Of a stretch of 64,000 nucleotides of DNA, positions 30,401-34,100 are shown in pieces. The notes under the pieces are model-generated. The model was not told the DNA's origin. It made no database searches and was given only the letters and a program-made list of their open reading frames with translations. The number at the start of each line of letters is the position of its first letter. Position 1 is the stretch's first letter. Source of the stretch: Anarhynchus alexandrinus (taxonomy: Eukaryota > Chordata > Aves > Charadriiformes > Charadriidae); the NCBI GenBank assembly GCA_008711295.1, contig VUYV01000004.1:45005-109004 (forward strand), in the 5' to 3' direction. Position numbers and translations under genes: made by a program.

Positions 30401-30507
30401 TCCACTTGGTACAACGCAGTGCCACATTCATGTCCTAAACCAACAGGGAGCTGCTCACTCCCTGTGTCATCATTTGTAAGGAGTTCAATGTCATTCCACA
30501 TGTTTAC
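359..30507 (-). CDS. KNTC1: KNTC1 (ROD), kinetochore-associated protein 1; 50 coding exons, 3' end outside window
   Basis: KNTC1/ROD is the largest subunit of the ROD-ZW10-Zwilch complex. At unattached kinetochores this complex recruits dynein through Spindly, supports MAD1-MAD2 loading and builds the fibrous corona. Fifty exons read on the minus strand, each bounded by AG and GT, join without a phase conflict into 1,840 codons. The protein opens MWNDIELLTNDDTGSE and aligns end to end with the human protein as I know it (2,209 aa). Residues 1 to about 360 correspond to the N-terminal beta-propeller (for example VDVVGMCQE, LVVGERSGN). The remainder is the long alpha-solenoid, with the conserved Rod C-terminal region beginning near residue 1,560. 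Translation starts six bases into exon 2; exon 1 is untranslated. The last exon seen ends EKWLCPSILPSE, leaving about 370 residues to the left of position 1. No frameshift or internal stop was found. Introns are mostly 100-1,100 bp. Confidence 0.97.
576..786 (-). CDS. KNTC1: KNTC1 exon 50
   Basis: Residues 1734-1803, DDSREKAEVL to GRDYP, plus one base. IGKPA.LI and QRIQN are conserved. Acceptor GCTAAAG, donor CCAG|GTAAGT. Confidence 0.96.
1709..1782 (-). CDS. KNTC1: KNTC1 exon 49
   Basis: Residues 1709-1733, GPDQIQAFKF to LKNTTAK. KFCLYLA.(R/K)WL is conserved. The acceptor AAAAAAG is unusually A-rich just before AG; donor AAG|GTAATG. Confidence 0.92.
2300..2516 (-). CDS. KNTC1: KNTC1 exon 48
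   Basis: Residues 1637-1708, VSLDILYMSA to QEFPT, plus one base. HVFEKKLKPK and NPEWAVA are conserved. Acceptor TTTCTAG, donor ACAG|GTAAGG. Confidence 0.96.
2664..2722 (-). CDS. KNTC1: KNTC1 exon 47
   Basis: Residues 1617-1636, a split Ser then AELSEESFPTLLLISKLMK, identical to human after the first residues. Donor AAG|GTAAAG. Confidence 0.96.
3145..3316 (-). CDS. KNTC1: KNTC1 exon 46
   Basis: Residues 1560-1616, ALSLLKHLES to FWNII, plus one base. RISPPVDLE and SAAQTRLPFHLIFF-like segments are nearly invariant. Acceptor CCCCTAG, donor ATAT|GTACGT. Confidence 0.96.
3665..3754 (-). CDS. KNTC1: KNTC1 exon 45
   Basis: Residues 1530-1559, LDPYDYETIE to SIQLNQ. LDPYDYE marks entry into the conserved Rod C-terminal region. 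Acceptor TCAACAG, donor CAG|GTACAT. Confidence 0.95.
3977..4086. repeat. A/C-rich low-complexity tract
   Basis: About 110 bp of nearly pure A and C on the plus strand, ending in a T run, inside KNTC1 intron 44. Open frames across it are composition artefacts. Confidence 0.85.
4431..4450. repeat. poly(T) run next to a KNTC1 donor
   Basis: Twenty T on the plus strand. On the transcript it becomes an A20 tract starting just inside intron 44, next to the GT of exon 44. Confidence 0.9.
4453..4663 (-). CDS. KNTC1: KNTC1 exon 44
   Basis: Residues 1459-1529, STFMLDSDDA to SGILYK. LLAKALE and PLL.STKDLV are conserved. The donor GTAAAA runs straight into an A20 tract of the intron (plus-strand T run 4431-4450). 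Confidence 0.95.
4900..5009 (-). CDS. KNTC1: KNTC1 exon 43
   Basis: Residues 1423-1458, ISFEAVFRQP to LILNYC, plus two bases. Acceptor TCTCTAG, donor GCAG|GTAATA. Confidence 0.95.
5408..5524 (-). CDS. KNTC1: KNTC1 exon 42, with A11 coding run
   Basis: Residues 1384-1422, AVALVGAQLA to IQLGEFG. It holds an 11-A run (T run at 5462-5472) that encodes the EKKK stretch. Acceptor TCTTTTAG, donor GGT|GTAAGT. Confidence 0.94.
6248..6376 (-). CDS. KNTC1: KNTC1 exon 41
   Basis: Residues 1341-1383, VFSCRFIDQD to QNYRKVL. DLALGYCT.LP is conserved. Acceptor AACACAG, donor TTG|GTAAGT. Confidence 0.95.
7254..7358 (-). CDS. KNTC1: KNTC1 exon 40
   Basis: Residues 1306-1340, LHDGHMLAET to TLLHK. This part is more divergent, but length and phase fit. 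Acceptor ATAATAG, donor AAG|GTAAGA. Confidence 0.92.
7909..8072 (-). CDS. KNTC1: KNTC1 exon 39
   Basis: Residues 1251-1305, GQNLLLPVRT to FSLSEK. SSFGSCLQHGVSN is conserved. Acceptor ATGACAG, donor AAG|GTATGG. Confidence 0.95.
8582..8638 (-). CDS. KNTC1: KNTC1 exon 38 (57 nt)
   Basis: Residues 1232-1250, ENKLYPLDSTSLANCAFIK, aligning with human ESKRYPLESTSLPYCSLNE. Acceptor TCTTTCAG, donor AAAG|GTATCA. Both phases are satisfied only if this exon is present. Confidence 0.92.
9587..9728 (-). CDS. KNTC1: KNTC1 exon 37
   Basis: Residues 1185-1231, TTSFGGDRDP to SSLLPVC. DPYEEWTYDDFFNEDGIVL is diagnostic. Acceptor TTACTTAG, donor TGTG|GTAAAC. Confidence 0.96.
10584..10681 (-). CDS. KNTC1: KNTC1 exon 36
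   Basis: Residues 1152-1184, DLLLDCLELC to NYGFTAK. Acceptor TTCTACAG, donor AAG|GTATTT. Confidence 0.94.
10876..11048 (-). CDS. KNTC1: KNTC1 exon 35
   Basis: Residues 1094-1151, REFYENHYNE to ATACSP. GKLLF, NLPS and QAAT motifs match human. Acceptor TTAACAG, donor CCAG|GTAATT. Confidence 0.95.
11142..11188. repeat. short tandem repeat, units like TTATTTCACC
   Basis: Several imperfect copies of a TTATTTCACC/TATTTCACC unit in KNTC1 intron 34. Confidence 0.75.
11760..12052 (-). CDS. KNTC1: KNTC1 exon 34 (largest coding exon seen, 293 nt)
   Basis: Residues 997-1093, EDFDIFLSVE to DTVKIC, plus two bases. It spans the less conserved linker (KVQTMNCNSE) and the conserved ESRLYRLALLLQQSEQELG helices. 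Acceptor TTCCCAG, donor GCAG|GTAAAA. Confidence 0.95.
12605..12672 (-). CDS. KNTC1: KNTC1 exon 33
   Basis: Residues 974-996, DNPLKKDECE to LAALQ. Acceptor CCAACAG, donor CAG|GTGGGT, phase 0. Confidence 0.93.
12748..12817 (-). CDS. KNTC1: KNTC1 exon 32
   Basis: Residues 951-973, HKTQMFMTKT to LFSIQK, with one base carried on. LVEILKFLFSIQK matches human VDILKILCDIQK. Donor AAAG|GTAAGC. Confidence 0.92.
13380..13476 (-). mobile_element. old CR1 LINE 3'-end fragment
   Basis: The segment reads as the reverse complement of a CR1 3' end: AGAATCAGAAT, then a GTTGGAAAAGGATTC..GTTACCTAGCCCAACC block and TGCTCAAAGCAGGA. These match the characteristic CR1 3' UTR motifs. It is diverged and sits in KNTC1 intron 31. 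Confidence 0.7.
13595..13714 (-). CDS. KNTC1: KNTC1 exon 31
   Basis: Residues 911-950, GEESLTLLKS to KADNSEE. Acceptor CACCTTCAG, donor GAG|GTACCA, phase 0. Confidence 0.94.
14821..14955 (-). CDS. KNTC1: KNTC1 exon 30
   Basis: Residues 866-910, RLVKYILKQD to DLIDKER. Acceptor TTCTTACAG, donor AGG|GTACTA, phase 0. Confidence 0.95.
15335..15612 (+). mobile_element. CR1 LINE 3' fragment
   Basis: A 5'-truncated CR1 in sense on the plus strand, opposite to KNTC1, within its intron 29. The left part encodes the end of ORF2 ([20 protein letters not shown], then VVRHWNKLP and [11 protein letters not shown]). After the stop comes the CR1 3' UTR, ending in AACCATTCTATGATT. An upstream open frame from 15,130 that runs into it is accidental. 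Confidence 0.9.
15897..16002 (-). CDS. KNTC1: KNTC1 exon 29
   Basis: Residues 830-865, KVKLLQESYR to DKQMIM. Acceptor GTCCACAG, donor ATG|GTAAGT, phase 0. The next intron carries a CR1 insertion. Confidence 0.95.
16162..16265 (-). CDS. KNTC1: KNTC1 exon 28
   Basis: Residues 796-829, LKFDAVLQIM to LEMNHV, plus two bases. VPWSAAVEQLVKQHLEM is identical to human. Donor TCAA|GTAAGG. Confidence 0.95.
16696..16794 (-). CDS. KNTC1: KNTC1 exon 27
   Basis: Residues 763-795, DLLERCRTRS to CISDID. FETAWEAKA is identical to human. Acceptor ATATACAG, donor GAT|GTAAGT. Confidence 0.95.
17087..17230 (-). CDS. KNTC1: KNTC1 exon 26
   Basis: Residues 715-762, ENATTIVFRM to LLQYIK. TTIVFRMFDK and PSILEKFI are conserved. 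Donor AAG|GTATCC superficially resembles a U12 donor, but no U12 branch site is present (see rejected items). Confidence 0.95.
17699..17815 (-). CDS. KNTC1: KNTC1 exon 25
   Basis: Residues 676-714, RCVDCEEVRR to LALCDFEK. Acceptor TGTTTCAG, donor AAG|GTAATT, phase 0. Confidence 0.95.
18919..19020 (-). CDS. KNTC1: KNTC1 exon 24
   Basis: Residues 642-675, ANWPENGLQM to GQWTPL. ANWPENGLQ is identical to human. Acceptor TGGACAG, donor TTG|GTAAGA. Confidence 0.95.
19103..19159 (-). CDS. KNTC1: KNTC1 exon 23
   Basis: Residues 623-641, KILAKWLEQGARNLELTDK, matching human IILAKWLEQAARNLELTDK. Donor AAG|GTAAGT, phase 0. Confidence 0.96.
19379..19522 (-). CDS. KNTC1: KNTC1 exon 22
   Basis: Residues 575-622, ADFESSFDEK to RRVVPKGQ. 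Acceptor TATTTTAG, donor CAG|GTAAGA, phase 0. Confidence 0.95.
20268..20379 (-). CDS. KNTC1: KNTC1 exon 21
   Basis: Residues 537-574, SGIAWTEFLN to LWLRHQ. EFLNNED and CAQYLWLRH are highly conserved. Acceptor CTTCTAG, donor CAG|GTGAGA. Confidence 0.96.
20821..20882 (-). CDS. KNTC1: KNTC1 exon 20
   Basis: Residues 517-536, VLRAQARLTT to FGLEKF. LTTFYGAFG is identical to human. Donor TCAG|GTTTGG is weaker than its neighbours. Confidence 0.93.
21379..21444 (-). CDS. KNTC1: KNTC1 exon 19
   Basis: Residues 495-516, ILKKEYRTIA to EALVSITE. The exon is in phase 0 at both ends (acceptor TGTTTCAG, donor GAG|GTGAGG), but the second half of this segment is not well conserved in mammals. Confidence 0.9.
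21997..22086 (-). CDS. KNTC1: KNTC1 exon 18
   Basis: Residues 465-494, DSQFVVDYCI to LNYAKVR. YETTHEMLNYAK is diagnostic. Acceptor GCAAACAG, donor AGA|GTAAGG, phase 0. Confidence 0.95.
22180..22305 (-). CDS. KNTC1: KNTC1 exon 17
   Basis: Residues 423-464, LVYKVKANTI to ENLQKIQ. Acceptor AAACAG after a T-run, donor CAG|GTATGT, phase 0. Confidence 0.95.
22977..23052 (-). CDS. KNTC1: KNTC1 exon 16
   Basis: Residues 397-422, RLSRLLHKHK to QFGLDVE. First solenoid helices, almost unchanged between birds and mammals. Donor GAG|GTAAGT, phase 0. Confidence 0.95.
23152..23217 (-). CDS. KNTC1: KNTC1 exon 15
   Basis: Residues 375-396, IPCEGPVSIV to EALPEN. RSLTEALPENR is the end of the propeller and start of the solenoid. 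Acceptor ATCTGCAG, donor ACAG|GTACTA; two bases carried to Arg. Confidence 0.95.
23325..23368 (-). CDS. KNTC1: KNTC1 exon 14
   Basis: Residues 361-374, DTIYFLEGINEKHQ, plus two bases of the next codon. Acceptor GCTACAG, donor AGAT|GTAAGA. Confidence 0.93.
24457..24555 (-). CDS. KNTC1: KNTC1 exon 13
   Basis: Residues 328-360, MRSLMVFALP to LVQSGIGT. YSLEVSSVSSLVQ is identical to the mammalian sequence. Acceptor TTTTTATAG, donor ACA|GTATGT, phase 0. Confidence 0.95.
25225..25279 (-). CDS. KNTC1: KNTC1 exon 12
   Basis: Residues 309-327, beginning with the split Cys codon, then QGLTNVKLIVMTIPDNKQ. Acceptor TTCTGTAG, donor CAG|GTATAA, phase 0. Confidence 0.92.
25992..26104 (-). CDS. KNTC1: KNTC1 exon 11
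   Basis: Residues 272-308, NILSMWDVYS to SDSSSVI. It contains the LSMWDVYSLTLIWDW propeller strand. Donor ATATG|GTAAGT leaves TG, completed by T of the next exon to give Cys where mammals have Trp. Confidence 0.94.
26381..26433 (-). CDS. KNTC1: KNTC1 exon 10
   Basis: Residues 254-271, GAAKLQVLDNLLFVLDTE. Short and highly conserved (DNLLFVLDT). Acceptor TTTTTTAG, donor GAG|GTATGT, phase 0. Confidence 0.94.
26782..26875 (-). CDS. KNTC1: KNTC1 exon 9
   Basis: Residues 223-253, GKGDYVLSKW to DSSLIE. LSKWEVD matches the human FSKWEPD propeller strand. Donor GAAG|GTAAAG, with one base carried on. Confidence 0.93.
27781..27891 (-). CDS. KNTC1: KNTC1 exon 8
   Basis: Residues 186-222, LQGHIKTAFI to NNLHLIIG. 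ISTEEYHSLGC closely matches the mammalian protein. Acceptor CCCACAAG, donor GGG|GTAAGT, phase 0 at both ends. Confidence 0.95.
28117..28151 (-). CDS. KNTC1: KNTC1 exon 7 (35-nt micro-exon)
   Basis: This small exon encodes only AIDKMDMITAKK (residues 174-185), which corresponds to human AIENVDFSTAKK. Acceptor AATTTAG, donor AAA|GTAAGA. It is confirmed because both neighbours need exactly this phase. Confidence 0.92.
28675..28752 (-). CDS. KNTC1: KNTC1 exon 6
   Basis: Residues 148-173, GVYHMFILTN to AKTQE. It contains the conserved GFFCIT strand. Acceptor TTTTTTAG, donor GAAG|GTAGGA, with one base carried on. Confidence 0.93.
29207..29279 (-). CDS. KNTC1: KNTC1 exon 5
   Basis: Residues 124-147, ILVEKSSSEK to FIEKDNEDA. 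This part is poorly conserved apart from TYLNLFIEKD. Donor GCAG|GTAAGA, with one base carried to the next exon. Confidence 0.92.
29615..29730 (-). CDS. KNTC1: KNTC1 exon 4
   Basis: Residues 85-123, DTNVDVVGMC to SKQTLLTK. It contains the very conserved VGERSGN propeller segment. Acceptor TTTTCAG, donor AAG|GTACAG, phase 0. Confidence 0.95.
30138..30258 (-). CDS. KNTC1: KNTC1 exon 3
   Basis: Residues 45-84, VSVNPQLHAC to LQMHIQF. It is propeller strand-like sequence (GTIIVVDRSVALLDS). Donor GTAAGT; ends with one base of the next Asp codon. Confidence 0.94.
30370..30507 (-). CDS. KNTC1: KNTC1 exon 2, start codon
   Basis: The acceptor TCGTAG is followed by gtaaac and the ATG at 30501-30499. 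The exon encodes residues 1-44, MWNDIELLTN to QITSSEE, and ends at GAAGAG|GTAGAA in phase 0. A at -3 gives an adequate Kozak context. Confidence 0.95.
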
Positions 30508-30855
30508 CTACGATAAACATTTAAGGAACATGCTGTTAAGTGGAGAGCTTTAAGAAAGTTTTATGACCAGGCACAAATTATTGATTTTATTATTCTACAG
30601 CGATTCTGCGTCTAGAAGAGAGGGTAGCACAGTGAGCGCCCTGAAGGCAAACTGCAAGTTTAGGAAAGACAAAGTCAGGTCGCAAGAGCAATGGGGCTCC
30701 CAGCTGATGTCCTCAGCGGGCCCGACTGAACGCAGCTTGGCGAGGACAGCTTTCGCGCCCGAGGCTGAAGGAAACCCAGTGCCAGGGAGCCCTCCCCGCC
30801 ACGCAGCGGCCACCCCTGCCCACACAGACCGCCAGCCGCCCTCCCATCTCCTCAC

Positions 30856-30907
30856 CGCGGCCCCGGAGACCGCTGACAACCCGCTACCGCTCTCCCTCAG
30901 CCGCCTC
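30856..30907 (-). other. KNTC1: KNTC1 exon 1, untranslated (predicted)
   Basis: Exon 2 begins only six bases before the ATG, so an upstream untranslated exon is required. The best donor in the CpG island on the minus strand is GCG|GTGAGG at 30855-30854, which makes 30856 the exon's 3' end. The 5' end near 30,907 is a guess, based on the E2F/CHR-like motif at 30913-30928 lying just upstream. Confidence 0.4.
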
Positions 30908-30912
30908 AGGCT

Positions 30913-30928
30913 TTCAAATTGGCGGGAG
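30913..30928 (-). promoter_or_regulatory. putative E2F / CCAAT / CHR composite element for KNTC1
   Basis: On the minus strand the sequence reads CTCCCGCCAATTTGAA. It combines an E2F-like CCCGCC, a CCAAT core and a CHR (TTTGAA). Such elements close to the start site are typical of genes repressed in G1 by DREAM and induced in G2/M. The assignment rests on motif match and position only. Confidence 0.4.
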
Positions 30929-31189
30929 CGCTGGCGCAGGCTACGGGGCGTAGCGGCGGCCAAACTTCCTTGCAAACGCGAAGACGCCGCCTCATTTCCA
31001 CCCGCCCCCAGAATGCACCGCGGCCCCCTCGCTCCCAGCCGCCTTCCCCCGCCCCGTGGTTACATCCGGGTGCCTGAAGGGGCGGGGCGCGTCGCGTCGC
31101 CTCGGTTCGCGAGCGCGGAGGTTGCTGAGGGAGGTTGAGCCCCTTGCGAGGCGTTATCGAAGGGGGAGCGACGTCCCGGGCGCTCGGTC

Positions 31190-31195
31190 ATGGCG
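31190..31195 (+). CDS. RSRC2: RSRC2 exon 1, coding part
   Basis: ATGGCG (Met-Ala) followed at once by the donor GTAAGT. The 5' UTR lies upstream in the CpG island; its start was not determined. Confidence 0.93.
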
Positions 31196-34100
31196 GTAAG
31201 TGGTGTTCGCTGCCGGGGTTTTTGGAGCTAGCCGAATTGGGAGAGGGGCCGCCGCGGGGCGGGAGGGAAGAGCGTGTGCGATGAGGAGGGCTGGGTCGGG
31301 AAGCCGTGTGCGCGGAGAGACAAAATGGCGCCCGCCGCTCCTTCGCTTGCAGGCGCCATGATGGGCCTCGGGGAGGGGGTGGCCGGTTTTCGCCCATTAC
31401 TTCTCTCCGTGTTTCCAGAAGTTTCTGTTTCATTTCTCTGGGCTTGGAGAGAAGCGAAGAGGCGTTGTGGCCGGGGCCTTATCATTTCCTGGTTGGGGAG
31501 AGAAGTATTATGTCTGTAGGAGCCGGCGTTTCTCAGAGGGACTGTGGGGCTGAGGTTCCCTGGGAGGGGAGGATGGAGGGGATCGATTTGGTGGTTGGGC
31601 TATGCTCAGTTTTCATTCACGTAGCTTTTCCTGTCCTGTTATTTTTCTTTGTGTTTGGTCACAGGCCTGCTATTTTCAGCATCTTCTGGCACTCAGTGAT
31701 TAATTATTTGCCCCATCCTCCTGTTTTTATTGTTTATATCGATAGGAAATGCCTCTGCTGTAGTTATCACTGTTCTTTATGTTCATACACGGCCTAAGAG
31801 TATAGCTTTATTCTTTTTTTTAAATTGTGTGGCCTGCTAGCATAAAGGCATTTGTTTCTGTGGCCTGGTAACATGCAAGGGTGTTTGTCTCATAATTGAG
31901 TTGAAGAACCGATAACAGTGGTTATCAAACCAATGTGGTTAACTTTTTCTGAAAGTTATTCATTAATCTTGAGTGGGGAAAAAAAAAAACCAAAAACAAA
32001 ACAAAAAACAACCACCAAACAAACCGGACTTAAAAATGATAACACTCTTCAAAGTTGACTCTAAGTACTTTGTGGTGTTTAAATCTGATATTTTAAGTTC
32101 TGGTCTTGGAAGTTTAACCAGTGGTGAAACACAACAAGAGGACCATAAACTTCTGGAGAAAATAAATCCTTTTTTTTTTTTTATGATGCTTTTTCTTGTT
32201 TATATAACTTAAGCTCTGAAGAATAAGATTTTATATTTTTTTGTAAAAGGACTTGAAGAATTATGGACTTGTAGTTTTGCACCTAGATTACAGGCACTAT
32301 CGTTGAGGTTCCTTTAAAGTAGTAGGTGATGGGCTTGTTCAGTGGATCCGTGAGCCTGTGGCCAAGTCCACATGTGCTTCTAAGAAGTGAGAATAGTCTT
32401 ATTGAAGTCTGTCAGCCTTTTTTTGCTGTGGGTGTTTTTGTAGAGCTGAGAGATTTCTCTAAGGTGCAGTGCACAAGGGCCTTAATGAGCAGCAATGTGT
32501 ATGAATAATGAGACTGGTAGCCTTGGAAAAATGTGGCAGTAGGCTTAATTTCAGTTGGGCACTATGTTTAAAAACTCAGTTAACTTAGACTGTTAGCTGG
32601 TATTCCCCTTATCCTTTTCAAGTAACTGAAACGCAAATTTGTAGACATTTCAAAATTCCTTTGAAACAACTTCTAGCTGAGTCTTTTGGAAACATTAGAT
32701 GAAGAAATGAGGGACTGAGTAGAAGGGGGCAAAGTGTAGATTAGCAGATGATTGATATAGATGTGGAATACCAAGGATTGCGATGGCGAAGATCACAAAT
32801 AGGGGAGTCAGTTCTTGCTCTTTCATGTTCTAAAGTTTTTGGGTTGGTGGGTGGAACAGTATTCAGAAGTGTCACTGAGACTACAGTTAAAGCTCTGTGG
32901 CAGATGTAATCTGAAGCAGTCAGTGCTCTTGTCAATATGCTGGCGTGTTTTGAACTAGATATCAGTATACCAGGCGCACAGAGAAGTGAACACTGCTTTA
33001 TTTCTCACTCTTAAAGAGATTTTGCTATAGATGTATCTTTGTACAGATGCAAATTAATAAAGAATTGGGCAGATTAAACAGTAGTACCTGAAATATAAAT
33101 CTAAAGATTTACCTGTAGCGTGTTATGAAGAGGGTCTACCATTAATACACAATATATTAAGGACAGTCTGTAATACCTGTTGTAGTTTAAGAAAAACTAA
33201 CTGCTTTGTTTTCAAAGTAAATAAATCAGCATTTGAGAGGTTTTCATGTGTCTTGTTCAGTTTGCAAATAAAACTGCAGCTGGTAGAAAACCATGTAAGT
33301 TCGAGTTCTCTGCTATGCTAAATTATCTTCATGAATAGCATTTCTGGGCCATATTATGTCTTTAGTGAGATCTGCAGCCACACAATGTTCAGAAGTTTTG
33401 ATTATGACAGCCATTTACATGATCCAAACTAAGAGAGGCCAATGAATCTGTAAAGGCATTAATGAAAGCACATTCACCTTTTCAGCGTGTATGTTTTCCA
33501 TGCTGTTCCTTTCATTGCATTGTACACTGCTTGTACACATTTACTTCTCACAGCACTGAATCATAAAGCGGCCTTGACTGCTCTGCACAAAGTATAAGTT
33601 TCTAGGTTTAGTCCTTTTACGTCAAGGTTTAGAAGGGATGGAGGGAGCATCTTGGGTTTTGTCATCTAAGAAAAATATGATACAGAAATTGTTGGGACAG
33701 GTAGATGTAACCTATATGTGCTCTCAGATAAATACGCATTTTTGCATAGGGATGCTGTTAAAGGTTTTTTCTTATTCAGAAGTTAGCTGTCTAGTGCAAT
33801 ATACTTCATTTCATTTCTCTTCAAAGTTCATTCTGTACTTCAAAGTACTTTGAGGATTTTGTGCTATGCCTCGATAACGCTCGGACTTGTGAGGTGACTT
33901 AAATCTGTTGGGACAGTATTGACCTTAAGTAATCTTAGCCATGTAAATGTTAAAAGGTAATTCACCTACAAACACCACCATTTAGGGAAAACTATGGGTC
34001 AGAGTTTAGTCTTACTGATATTCTGAAAAGTGCATGGAAAAAGTAAAGTGCAGTCTAATGTAGTGGGAGAGCAAAATGTTAGTATATATTAGTTCTCTTT

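Larger units (their letters stand above)
469..30855 (-). other. KNTC1 introns longer than 300 bp
   Basis: Long introns lie at 787-1708, 1783-2299, 3317-3664, 3755-4452, 5525-6247, 6377-7253, 7359-7908, 8073-8581, 8639-9586, 9729-10583, 11049-11759, 12053-12604, 12818-13594, 13715-14820, 14956-15896, 16266-16695, 17231-17698, 17816-18918, 19523-20267, 20380-20820, 20883-21378, 21445-21996, 22306-22976, 23369-24456, 24556-25224, 25280-25991, 26434-26781, 26876-27780, 28152-28674, 28753-29206, 29280-29614, 29731-30137 and 30508-30855. Apart from the CR1 fragments and low-complexity tracts listed separately, I see only AT-rich unique sequence in them. Confidence 0.75.
30690..31500. promoter_or_regulatory. 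CpG-island bidirectional promoter of KNTC1 and RSRC2
   Basis: GC- and CpG-rich sequence between two divergent genes. The KNTC1 ATG at 30501 reads left and the RSRC2 ATG at 31190 reads right. The surrounding introns are AT-rich, so the island stands out clearly. No TATA box is evident on either side. Motifs visible include an E2F/CHR-like block (30913-30928), a GACGTC CRE-like core (31170-31175) and YY1-like AAAATGGCG at 31322-31330. Confidence 0.88.

Noticed and set aside
30563..31138. 191-codon plus-strand open frame in the promoter CpG island
   Set aside because: GC-rich composition artefact with no similarity to known proteins; overlaps the KNTC1 5' UTR and promoter.
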